Below, piece by piece: positions 48,572 to 56,438 of a stretch of 64,000 nt of DNA. The position numbers and the translations under genes were made by a program. Position 1 is the stretch's first letter. Each line of letters opens with the position of its first letter. The notes under the pieces were generated by a model. It made no database searches, was not told the origin of the DNA, and saw only the letters and a program-made list of their open reading frames with translations. The DNA is from Bog-473 sp963788585. Its GTDB lineage: Bacteria > Actinomycetota > Acidimicrobiia > Acidimicrobiales > RAAP-2. The stretch covers positions 620,001 through 684,000 of the forward strand of contig CAWBHA010000003.1 of NCBI GenBank assembly GCA_963788585.1, read 5' to 3'.

Positions 48572-49635
48572 TCACGTGGCACCCCGTGGCATTGATGGCA
48601 CCGATTTCGTTTCGTCCCTGGTCAGTGAGCACGTAGCGCGGCGTCGAGTGCCAGGAAGGGTGCCAACGAGGCCCTCTTCGACGAGAGCCGACGGTGCCGA
48701 TGGAAGGTACGTAAGTGCCACGCCCGAAGTGGCACTCCAGACGGACGTGAAACACCCCGTTCTGGGTCGTCGTCGAGCGCCGTGAGGACCTGGAGTCGTG
48801 GTGCCGCCAGGCGATTCGCCTTGCCCTTGCCGTCCACCAGTGGCGCCGAATCCGTGCCCGCTACCGGCTCGAGAGCAGAGCGTGATCGGGTCCGCCTTCT
48901 CGGCGTCGCGCTGCTGGTGGCACTTCACCGTGACCAGGGTGCCGATGGCGCTGACTTCGAGCTCGGTATCGCACGCCCCGAGGTAGGCCGAGATCCCCCG
49001 GGCGCTCGAGCCCTCCTTGGTCGAGTGGTGGAGTGGCGAACACCGCGGCCGCCCGATGCTTGGCGGACGGTGTCGAGGGCGTCGACGACGATGCCCACGT
49101 CCTTGGCCGAGTTCTCGTCGCCGCCGGGCATGGAGCGGGCGAGGGTGTCGAGGATGATGAACCCGAAACCGGCTTCGGCCGCGCCCTGTGCGAACCCGGA
49201 CACCTCGCCACGGTCGAGGAGGTTGATGCGTCCCTCATGGAATGTCACGCCGGGCATGTGGTAGATGCGGTGCCCCTGCTCGAAGGCCTCGATGCGTGGC
49301 CCCAGTCCCCCGACGCCTTCGCAAGCGACATAGAGCACCTTGGTCTTCGTCACCGGTCGCCCCAGCCACCACGAGCCCGACCCGATGAATCCGGCCCAGG
49401 CGAGCATCAGGAATGTCTTGCACGACCCCCACGGTCCCCACATGAGCCCGAGAGTGTTCTCGACGATGAGTCCGTCGAGCAGATAGCTGGGTCGTGGCAT
49501 CGCCTTGACCTCGGCGGGCGTGCGAAGCCTCGACTGGAAGCTGAGCAACGCCCGCGCCGCGGCATCCTCATCGGGCGCGTCGAGTGCCGGCAGCCCCCTG
49601 ATGATGTCGTCCACCAACGTGTCGGTAGTCGTCAT
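48572..49635 (-). CDS. RepA/RecA-like AAA ATPase, replicative helicase (frameshifted)
   Basis: ATG 49635 overlaps the primase-polymerase stop. The N-terminus resembles AAA_25/RepA helicases: SYLLDGLIVENTLGLMWGPW, a P-loop-like GPWGSCKTFLMLAW, VLYVACEGVGGLGPRIEAFE, Walker B FGFIILDTLARSMPGGDEN and ALDTVRQASGG. The frame then breaks near 49045. VVHHSTKEG and VTVKCHQQRDAEKADPI are read in other frames, and the C-terminal winged-helix-like part (PSALVEEGLVGTL, YVLTDQGRNEIGAI) needs further shifts. The true 3' end, 48572 or 48471, is unclear. It works with primase-polymerase to replicate the element. Confidence 0.75.
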
Positions 49636-50501
49636 TGCACCCGCCTCGGTGAATGCATACCGGCGGTCATGCCCGACGTAATGGTCGCCTCGCACTCTTT
49701 GTCGCTGAGCCCGATCCGGCGCCCGATCGCCAGGAGCGCCTCGACCACTTCTTCGGTGCCGAGCTGGCCTGCGGCGACCAGCTGGCCCAAGCTGTGAGCA
49801 GATGCATTCAACTGGTGGTTGCGGGTCCCCTCCTTCGCCAGCGCGAGCCGTCCGAGCTCGCTTTCGAGTGCTCGCCGGCCGTACGCGCTGTTAACGCCGG
49901 TGGCGCCGGCAACGTAGACCGGCTGCGTCCAGCTCCTGTGTTCGAGGAGCCCACAAAGCCACGCCGGCACCGGCTCGAGCGCCTGGTGCGCCGGCGCAAG
50001 GGACCAGCCATAGGTGCCGCTCGGGCCGATGCTCGGTGGCGCCACGACGTAGCCACCCTTGCCGCGCCAGTCGAGCGAGTCCAAGAAGCGGGCCCGGTTG
50101 CCGAGCCCGGTCGGCAGAAAATAGAAGTGCGCGCCGCCTCTCGGGGTGCGCGCCACTGGAGAACTGGAAAGACAGCCGTGCTCGGCGACGGTGGACGCCA
50201 GCGTGCGCCAGCCCGGGTCGCCGTCGACGTCGAGCACGTCGAAAGCCAACCCGGTAACGAGGCCGATATTGGCCATCGGCTCAGCCGTCCACCATCCTTC
50301 GACCTGGCCGGGGTCGCAGCTGGCGTCCTTCAGCCCGTGTGGCACCAGTCGCCCCAGGGGCACCTTGGCGCCCGGCTGCACCGGAAACACGGGCCAGCCA
50401 CGGCGCGTGTATCGCCACGCCGCCGAGAGCAGGGGTGTTGTCCCCGTCGGCTCTGTAGAACCGACAGGGACAACCGGCTCAGACGTCGCCGTCATCATCA
50501 T
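49632..50501 (-). CDS. Bifunctional DNA primase/polymerase (PrimPol)
   Basis: This Prim-Pol of the archaeo-eukaryotic primase superfamily is common in actinobacterial integrative elements, satellites and plasmids. It primes and extends DNA for element replication. Seen are WRYTRRGWPVFPVQPGAKVP, the catalytic FDVLDVDGDPGW (DxD), SSSPVARTPRGGAHFYF with a conserved His, and GGYVVAPPSIGPSGTYGW. The C-terminal part is helical with IGRRIGLSDKECEATI. The start MMMTATSEPV overlaps the preceding gene by 23 nt. The frame is open throughout and all motifs are intact. Confidence 0.9.
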   Translation of the reverse strand: MMMTATSEPVVPVGSTEPTGTTPLLSAAWRYTRRGWPVFPVQPGAKVPLGRLVPHGLKDASCDPGQVEGWWTAEPMANIGLVTGLAFDVLDVDGDPGWRTLASTVAEHGCLSSSPVARTPRGGAHFYFLPTGLGNRARFLDSLDWRGKGGYVVAPPSIGPSGTYGWSLAPAHQALEPVPAWLCGLLEHRSWTQPVYVAGATGVNSAYGRRALESELGRLALAKEGTRNHQLNASAHSLGQLVAAGQLGTEEVVEALLAIGRRIGLSDKECEATITSGMTAGMHSPRRVQ

Positions 50502-50940
50502 CTTCGGCACCGACTCGGAGCGCGGGCGCCTCGGGTGGTACGGCGCCACCGCCACTTCGGCCCGTCGCGACGACGGTGGTTTCGAAATTCGGATATGGCT
50601 TGCCGAACTCCGGGCTGAACCCGTCCACGATTCGCCGAATGCCAATCGTGTCGCCGACATTTACCGAACTGAGCCTGTTGCTCAACACGGCACCCGTGGC
50701 CTGGACACGACACTCGCTGCCGTCGCGTGCGATGAGGCTGATGATGTCGAAGGGTCCGAACGCCCCCTTGACGGTCTCTATCTCGGTGACGACGCCGGCA
50801 ACATGGTCGCCGACCAAGTCAAATGAGAACATCTCGGGCTTGCCGACCGCGGCCCGATGCTCGACGAACGCGAGCGGGTCGTTGACGTCGAGGCGCGCCA
50901 GCTCCGTGCTAGCCTCGCCGTTGGATTGCGGATGCCGCAT
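50479..50940 (-). CDS. Small OB-fold-like protein, replication cluster
   Basis: This 153-residue protein starts at ATG 50940, preceded by GGAAAGGAAGCATCA (AGGAAG with 6-nt spacing). An alternating hydrophobic pattern (FSFDLVGDHVAGVVTEIETV, FDIISLIARDGSECRVQATG, GDTIGIRRIVDGFSPEFG) suggests an OB-fold and thus a single-strand-binding or primase partner. The tail is acidic (EDDDDGDV). The frame is open to GTG 51201, which would add 87 residues (VTGIIDLDDAGALELALQAL), so two starts are possible. Confidence 0.65.
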   Translation of the reverse strand: MRHPQSNGEASTELARLDVNDPLAFVEHRAAVGKPEMFSFDLVGDHVAGVVTEIETVKGAFGPFDIISLIARDGSECRVQATGAVLSNRLSSVNVGDTIGIRRIVDGFSPEFGKPYPNFETTVVATGRSGGGAVPPEAPALRVGAEDDDDGDV

Positions 50941-51229
50941 TGATGCTTCCTTTCCGACGAGGTGGTCTCTCGTCTGGTCTTTGGCCCCGTCGGGACTTCC
51001 GATGGGGCCAACCCTTTTTGTTGGCTGGGCTGACGTCACCACCTCGAAGGTGTCCCCGCCCGCGCTGGTTGGCCCAGTAACGCCGACCGTTCTTGTGAAC
51101 GGACCCGACACCGATGACGGCCTGACGGAGCGCCGACGTTCCAGCGCTTGCAAGGCCAACTCCAATGCGCCTGCGTCGTCGAGGTCGATGATGCCGGTCA
51201 CGCGTCCGTCTCCGGGCCGATGGTGGCGC

Positions 51230-51391
51230 TCAGACGGCCCGCTCTTCGTCCGGGCAGGCGAGCAAAAGGGTCGCGACTCGCTGAAGCGTCACTCGATCGT
51301 TGACCGTTGCTCCGAGGCCCTGACGTAGGCGGCTCGTCGCGATCGCGTCGGCGAGAGGCGATGTGGAGGTGGTGGTGATGTTGGCAGTCAG
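51230..51391 (-). CDS. Possible 53-residue protein downstream of the excisionase-like gene
   Basis: A protein-like frame ends at 51230 with TSRLRQGLGATVNDRVTLQR and ATLLLACPDEERAV. Its only nearby start is a non-canonical CTG at 51391, overlapping the excisionase stop. It is kept as a weak call because the composition is good and coupling is typical of this cluster. Confidence 0.3.
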   Translation of the reverse strand: MTANITTTSTSPLADAIATSRLRQGLGATVNDRVTLQRVATLLLACPDEERAV

Positions 51392-51561
51392 AGGGCCTCC
51401 GCTGCGAGGCGCTTCACCAACTCGTCGATGGACGACCGGACAACCAGACGGCGTCGCCCGAGGGAGACTGACTGGAGTTCACCTCGTGCCAGAAGGTCAT
51501 AGGTGTACGAGGTCGAGATCCCGCCCAGCAGCTTCTTGGTCACGGCCACCGAGACCAGCAC
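51388..51561 (-). CDS. xis: Excisionase-like helix-turn-helix protein
   Basis: Residues read VLVSVAVTKKLLGGISTSYT and YDLLARGELQSVSLGRRRLV, then VRSSIDELVKRLAAEAL. This is the MerR/AlpA-type winged helix of small excisionases: a helix, the ST-YDLL turn, then the R/GEL-SV-GRRRLV wing. The start may be GTG 51561 or GTG 51549. It is the first gene of the minus-strand replication/packaging cluster, nearest the right attachment site. Confidence 0.75.
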   Translation of the reverse strand: MLVSVAVTKKLLGGISTSYTYDLLARGELQSVSLGRRRLVVRSSIDELVKRLAAEAL

Positions 51562-52129
51562 CGGCTCAGCCTGGGAGGAGTCGGCTTCGGAGCGAGTAGG
51601 GTCGGTCAGGCGTTCGGCCCACGCGTGGGGGTCAGTAGGACCTCCGGCTCGATCTCCGTGGGATGCCTCTGGCTTCCGGGCATGGCCGTACGGTGCGCCT
51701 TTCGGAGCGATATTCCTAGAATCGCCCGCAACGGTTTCATCCGCGGCGCCTCGCAGTTACACGCGAAACTCCGCCGAAAAACCAGTCAGGGAACGGCGAA
51801 GAAACACGAAACCGATGCACAGGACCGAATCGACGCACGGCTGACGCGTCCTGACGAATCTCGCGACACTGGACGGCTCGTAGCCCGCTGGTGCCGCCGC
51901 CGTCTTTGCCAGCGACTGGGCGAGCAATCCGACGCAAGCCAGAGACAACATCCGTTGCTGCACCAGGGTCCCAGCGCGGCACCAGCCTCGATCGAGCAAA
52001 GGTGGGAGCCAATAGTGGAGCCAAAGCGTCTGGAAACCCCCGGAAGCGCCCGGAAGTACCCCAGAACAAATGCTGAGGTCACTGGCTCATTCGACGTCAC
52101 CCAGACAAGCGCATAGAGGCCGGAGACCG
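51562..52129. other. Right arm region of the island
   Basis: In these 568 bases I find no certain gene. A plus-strand frame at 51625-52116 is basic but not protein-like. A minus-strand frame at 51757-51999 starts with a hydrophobic run (MLSLACVGLLAQSLAK) but lacks further support. The region contains the arm-site pair at 52002-52024 and should hold the promoter of the excisionase-replication cluster. Confidence 0.4.
52002..52025 (+). promoter_or_regulatory. Candidate integrase arm-type sites, right end
   Basis: GTGGGAGCCAA and TGGAGCCAAA follow one another in the same orientation, 105 bp inside attR. They match the left pair at 28537-28560. In the excised circle the two pairs would lie on either side of the joined att core. 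Confidence 0.65.
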
Positions 52130-52187
52130 GACTGGAAATCGTGTGTTGGGCAACCAACCGTGGGTTCAAATCCCACCTCCTCCGCCA
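52130..52187 (+). repeat. attR: second copy of the 58-bp tRNA-Ser 3' half
   Basis: This copy is identical to 28410-28467 and ends at the same CCA. Upstream bases differ (CCGG versus CACG), so the identity starts at the G before ACTGGAAATC. It carries no acceptor 5' strand, so it is not a functional tRNA. Confidence 0.95.
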
Positions 52188-52231
52188 GGGACGTCGCTCA
52201 ATCGATGTCGCAGACCGGCCGATAGCAGAGC

Positions 52232-54202
52232 GTGGACCCAACACTCGGCCCGAGTGCCGATGAACCCGGACGCGGGTTCGAAGAAGACGGAGGCGTGCTC
52301 GCACCCGCGTTCGCGCAGACGTCGGAACCCGGCGGCGAACTCGATCTCTCGGACGAGCTGGCATGGGACGAGTTCCTCCCCGACGAGGACGACGCTGAAG
52401 ACGACGCGGAAGACGACGTCGCGTTCGGCGCCCTCGCGGCGGAGGACGCAGCGCTGTCGGCCGAGGACCTCGAGTTGCGATGGGACGCGTTCGCAGGAGA
52501 CGACGACCCACAGGACGACGAGGAGTCGGCGCGGGTGGAGGCGGTGCTCGACCGCATGGAGCGGCGGGCGCAGAGCTACGGCGAACAGGAAGAGGAAGAA
52601 ACCGCCGACGAGGTGACCCTCGAGGTCGAGGTGGTGCCGGTCGACGAGGTGGTGCCGGTCGACGAGCTGGTGCCGGTCGACGAGGTGGTGCCGGTCGACG
52701 AGCTGGTGCCGGTCGACGAGCTGGTGCCGGTCGACGAGCTGGTGCCGGTCGACGAGCGTGCGCTGGGTGACGGGCTTGCGCTGGGTGACGAGGCGGTACT
52801 GGGCGACGAGGAGGACGACGCGGCCGACGGCGAGCTCGTGTACGCCATGGTCGGCGAACGGGACACCCTGGAAGATGTGGACGGCGAGTACCGCGGCGAC
52901 GACGAGGACCGCGGGGACGACGGGGAGACCGTCCACACTCCCCCCGATGGCGCTGAGGCCGAGGTCGCCACGACCGACCTCGATCTCGAACCCGGGGAGC
53001 CGGCCGAGGTCCGAGCCTGGGCGGAAGACGACGAGTCCGAGACGGACGAGACGCTCGAAGAGGAGGAGATCGACCTCGTCGCGATTCGTGCCGCTTGGGA
53101 GGAGTTCCGCGCCAAGTGGGACGAGTCCGAGCGCGAGGTTGCGACGGGCGAGGGGGATTCCGAGGACGCTCCGTCCGCTGCGGGCTCAGCGTCCCCGGAG
53201 GACGGCGAGTCCCCGGAGACGTGGACCGACGATGACGAGTACGAACTCGTCGAAGCCGGTGCCGCGGCGGGCAGTATCGAGGTTCTGACCGAAGCCGTCG
53301 CGCCGCTCGATTGGGCGGACCACGAGGAGTGGAACGACGCGGTCTCGTCCGTCCACACGGAGTTCGCAGCGACGGCCGAGGACGGCGCCGCCGACGTCGG
53401 AAGAGTCGAGGACCACCCAGCCGAGTTCGGAGGAGTCGAGGAACACCCGATTGACGTCTTCGAACCGGAGCCGGTTGGCGGTTCCGACGCACCAGCTGCG
53501 TGGTCGCTCGACGAGCCGTCCGACGACGCGGCGGTCGCGATGGAGGCACCGATCGAGCCGGCGGACGAGCACCACGGCGACGTGATCGCCGCTGCCTCTG
53601 CCGCTGTCGCCGACGACGTGGACGACGGGGACGACGGGGACGAGGAGTCGGAGGGGCGACGGCCCCACACGTCGGCCCGGACGGCGCGCCGCAGCGGCGA
53701 GACGCGCCGTCGCGTGCTGCTGGCGGCCCTCTTCGTCGCGGTGGTTATCTGCGCCGTCGTCGTCGTGCATGCGGGACGGGCGCGGTCCGAGACGCAACCG
53801 CCTGCCGCGATCATCAGCCCGGTGTCCTCCGGAGCCCAGCTGTCCCGCGTCGAATCGGCCATCAGCGACGTCCAGGCGGCATCGAGTGCGGCCCAGGCGG
53901 GGCTCACGAGCCTCGCCGAGTTCCCGACGCCGCAGCGGGTCGCCGCTGTCGTCAATCCCTACGTCGACTCGCTGCAGCTCTACCAGAACGTCGCGGCCGG
54001 GGTCACGGTGCCCACGAGCGCGCGCTCCGCCTTCGCGAGCGCGAACGACCAAGTTGTCCAGGACGTCACCTTCCTGAAGAGCATCAACGGGCTGCCCCCG
54101 GTGCAGCTCGGCTCGTTCATCGAGGAATTCTTCGCCCATATCACGCAGTTGCAGGCGACCCTCGACCGGCTCCAGCAAGACCTGCAGCCGAAGGCCCACT
54201 GA
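52232..54202 (+). CDS. Large acidic single-pass membrane protein with hexapeptide repeats
   Basis: I do not recognise this 656-residue protein. The N-terminal ~470 residues are extremely acidic (Asp/Glu-rich, with little Lys) and contain seven VPVDE-type hexapeptides at about residues 133-175. A basic stretch (RRPHTSARTARRSGETRRR) precedes one transmembrane helix (VLLAALFVAVVICAVVVVHAG, near 492-512). The C-terminal ~145 residues, helical and Ala/Ser/Gln-rich, would be extracytoplasmic. GTG 52232 is used; the true start may be disturbed because the island ends only 45 bp upstream. Confidence 0.7.
   Translation: MDPTLGPSADEPGRGFEEDGGVLAPAFAQTSEPGGELDLSDELAWDEFLPDEDDAEDDAEDDVAFGALAAEDAALSAEDLELRWDAFAGDDDPQDDEESARVEAVLDRMERRAQSYGEQEEEETADEVTLEVEVVPVDEVVPVDELVPVDEVVPVDELVPVDELVPVDELVPVDERALGDGLALGDEAVLGDEEDDAADGELVYAMVGERDTLEDVDGEYRGDDEDRGDDGETVHTPPDGAEAEVATTDLDLEPGEPAEVRAWAEDDESETDETLEEEEIDLVAIRAAWEEFRAKWDESEREVATGEGDSEDAPSAAGSASPEDGESPETWTDDDEYELVEAGAAAGSIEVLTEAVAPLDWADHEEWNDAVSSVHTEFAATAEDGAADVGRVEDHPAEFGGVEEHPIDVFEPEPVGGSDAPAAWSLDEPSDDAAVAMEAPIEPADEHHGDVIAAASAAVADDVDDGDDGDEESEGRRPHTSARTARRSGETRRRVLLAALFVAVVICAVVVVHAGRARSETQPPAAIISPVSSGAQLSRVESAISDVQAASSAAQAGLTSLAEFPTPQRVAAVVNPYVDSLQLYQNVAAGVTVPTSARSAFASANDQVVQDVTFLKSINGLPPVQLGSFIEEFFAHITQLQATLDRLQQDLQPKAH
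52628..52753 (+). repeat. Seven 18-bp tandem repeats encoding VVPVDE/LVPVDE
   Basis: The unit GAGGTGGTGCCGGTCGAC (third-base variants GAGCTG...) occurs seven times without spacer and stays in frame. It encodes E(V/L)VPVD. Copies are nearly identical, so recent expansion or ongoing length change is likely. Confidence 0.95.
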
Positions 54203-54310
54203 GCGCGCCGCGGGTGGGGACGCGCTGAACTTCCGCCGCCTCGACGGCAACCCGCATACTGGGGCATCGCTTCCTCCGGCACTCCCACGATCATCAGCGA
54301 CGACGAGGCC

Positions 54311-54778
<468 letters not shown>

Positions 54779-54908
54779 ACCCCGTCGGCGAGGGGCGAGA
54801 GCACGGACGGGATGGTCGCCGTCGTGACCTCGTCGTTCGTACCGACAGGGCCACCCCGGGCCGCTGGGCGAGCCTTCGGACCAGGTCAGAGCGAGTAGGA
54901 TCACCGCC

Positions 54909-54994
54909 GGAGGAGTGCGAGAGCGGCCGAATCGGACGGTCTCGAAAACCGTTGTGCCTCATGGGTACCGTGGGTTCAAATCCCACCTCCTCCG
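54909..54994 (+). tRNA. tRNA-Ser (CGA)
   Basis: GGAGGAG (54909-54915) pairs with CTCCTCC (54987-54993), with discriminator G at 54994. The anticodon arm ACGGT-CTCGAAA-ACCGT gives anticodon CGA. A long Ser-type variable arm is present. Its last 27 nt equal those of tRNA-Ser(GGA), but the anticodon region does not. Confidence 0.96.
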
Positions 54995-55107
54995 CTCGGG
55001 CCACAAGGCCCCGCCGCATCGGGCGAATGCGGCACGAACAGCGGCAGGGCGGCGACGCCCGGCCGTCAGCACCGGGCCGTCCCCCAAACGGCCGGAAAGG
55101 AGTGACC

Positions 55108-55380
55108 GTGGCACGCGCACGTTCGACATTCGGAAAATTGCAGCGCGACCAGGCAAAGAAGGACAGGGCCAAGGCGAAGGCGGACGACCGCCAGGCACGG
55201 CGCGAGGACAAGGCGGCCGCGACCGAGCACGCCGAGCCCACGCCCTCGGCCAACGAGGTCGACCAGACCCAGTTGCTCGAGCAGTTCGCTGCGCTCCACG
55301 AGGATCTGGCCGAGGGCCGCATCTCACTGGACGACTTCGAGGTACGCCAGGAGGAGCTCAGGGGCAAGCTCGTCGTCTGA
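55108..55380 (+). CDS. Small charged hypothetical protein
   Basis: This 90-residue protein has a Lys/Arg/Glu-rich N-terminal helix (KLQRDQAKKDRAKAKADDRQ) and a C-terminal helical pair (LLEQFAALHEDLAEGRISLD then DFEVRQEELRGKL), resembling the SHOCT-like short domain. GTG 55108 follows AAAGGAG by 5 nt. It is widely seen in actinobacteria without function. Confidence 0.75.
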   Translation: MARARSTFGKLQRDQAKKDRAKAKADDRQARREDKAAATEHAEPTPSANEVDQTQLLEQFAALHEDLAEGRISLDDFEVRQEELRGKLVV

Positions 55381-55385
55381 GAGCT

Positions 55386-55404
55386 CCGGACCGCAGTGGT
55401 CCGG
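55386..55404. terminator. Bidirectional hairpin terminator
   Basis: The perfect 7-bp stem CCGGACC/GGTCCGG encloses the loop GCAGT. It sits between two convergent genes, 5 nt after one stop and 14 nt before the other. It has no T-run, typical for high-GC genomes. Confidence 0.65.
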
Positions 55405-55418
55405 CCCCGCCGAACCTG

Positions 55419-56438
55419 TCAGCCCGACCGAGCGGCGTCACGCCCCTCGAGCCAGCGCCGGAACCCGGCCGCGTTGGAGTGCACGCCGTTCATGATGTCG
55501 AGCTTCTCCTTGTGAGCCGCGTCGACGTCGCCCAAGAGCGGGTCGAACCGCGTGGAGAGGGCATCCGCGATGTCCGCGCCCTGGCGGTACGCCTGCTCGG
55601 CCGTCTCCGCCCACAGGGTCAAGGTCTCCATCGCCTCGGCCAGCAGCTCGTCAGGCTGCTCGAGCAACCCGTAGTGGGCCAACGCGATGGCCGACGGCCG
55701 GCGGGCCGCGAACTTCGACAAGGAGGTCAGCGCCTGGTCGAGGTCGAAGTCGGGCGGAGGCGTCGAGGGACGCAACACGCCGCCGTCGGGCAGCTTGACG
55801 CCGACGGCGTCGCCGGCGAAGAGGACACCGCTCAGCGAGTCGTGCAACGCCACGTGGTGTTTGGCGTGCCCCGGTGAGTCGACCGCGACGAGGGTGCGTT
55901 GCGCGTCGACCGGGATCTCCTCTCCGTCGTCCAGCACGTGCAGGCGCTCGGCGGGGGTGGGATCGAGGCGCCCGTAGAGGGAGTCCAGGAGAGGGCCGTA
56001 GACCCGCGCCGCAGAGTCGATGAGCCGCGTGGGGTCGGCCAGGTGCCGCGCCCCCTTCTGGTGCACGTACACCGTCGCCGACGGAAAGGCCCGGGCCACG
56101 TCGCCCACGCCCCCGGCATGGTCGAGGTGGATGTGGGTGACGGCCACGCCGGCCAGCTCCTCCGGCCCGACGCCGATCTGGTCCAACGCAGCGAGGAGCA
56201 CCGGGACCGACGTCTGGCTCCCGGTCTCGATCAGGACCGGTGCCGATCCCTCGATGAGGTAGCCCGCGGTGACGCGCTCCCAGCCCCCGAGCAGCGTGTC
56301 GATCTCGAGCACGCCGGTGGCGATGGGGCGCGGCGGCGGGACCGCCGGGAGGGCGTCGCCGCTCTCGGGATCGTGCACGTGCAACCCCGCGTCGGCGTGG
56401 CGATGGGCGCGCCCGCCGTGCGCGTGCGTCCCGCTCAC
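55419..56438 (-). CDS. MBL-fold metallo-hydrolase
   Basis: This metallo-beta-lactamase superfamily hydrolase of ~339 residues has THIHLDHAGGVGD (HxHxDH) and further metal ligands in SPGHAKHHVALHD, VLFAGDAVGV and ALAHYGLLEQ. A His-rich N-terminus (GTHAHGGRAHRHADAGLHVH) may hold extra metal. The GTG start at 56438 overlaps the glucose dehydrogenase stop (GTGA), so they are co-translated. Next to glucose dehydrogenase, a lactonase acting on gluconolactone is conceivable; thioesterase or glyoxalase-like activity is equally possible. Confidence 0.82.
   Translation of the reverse strand: MSGTHAHGGRAHRHADAGLHVHDPESGDALPAVPPPRPIATGVLEIDTLLGGWERVTAGYLIEGSAPVLIETGSQTSVPVLLAALDQIGVGPEELAGVAVTHIHLDHAGGVGDVARAFPSATVYVHQKGARHLADPTRLIDSAARVYGPLLDSLYGRLDPTPAERLHVLDDGEEIPVDAQRTLVAVDSPGHAKHHVALHDSLSGVLFAGDAVGVKLPDGGVLRPSTPPPDFDLDQALTSLSKFAARRPSAIALAHYGLLEQPDELLAEAMETLTLWAETAEQAYRQGADIADALSTRFDPLLGDVDAAHKEKLDIMNGVHSNAAGFRRWLEGRDAARSG

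Larger units (their letters stand above)
28468..52187. mobile_element. 23.7-kb integrated island in tRNA-Ser(GGA), satellite/prophage-like
   Basis: The borders are the 58-bp repeats at 28410-28467 and 52130-52187. Inside are a tyrosine integrase (32129-33314), an excisionase-like gene (51388-51561), primase-polymerase, RepA-like ATPase, terminase large subunit, candidate arm sites at both ends, two IS110 copies and cargo. GC content visibly falls at 28.7-32.1 kb and is mixed elsewhere, unlike the flanks. I found no portal, capsid, tail, lysin, FtsK or relaxase gene. It could be a phage satellite, a gutted prophage, or an integrative element mobilised by a helper. Confidence 0.93.

Noticed and set aside
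51625..52116. 163-residue plus-strand frame near attR
   Set aside because: Runs through the arm-type repeats, with no ribosome site and no protein-like pattern.
28468..52187. Conjugative element of the AICE type
   Set aside because: Integrase, excisionase and PrimPol fit, but no FtsK/TraSA translocase or relaxase was seen, while a terminase is present.
52628..52753. Tandem repeats considered as a CRISPR array
   Set aside because: Units are adjacent without spacers, 18 bp, and in frame within a coding sequence.
54968..54994. 3' end of tRNA-Ser(CGA) as an alternative attachment site
   Set aside because: Only the last 27 nt match the att core, and the anticodon region differs; no element border is seen here.
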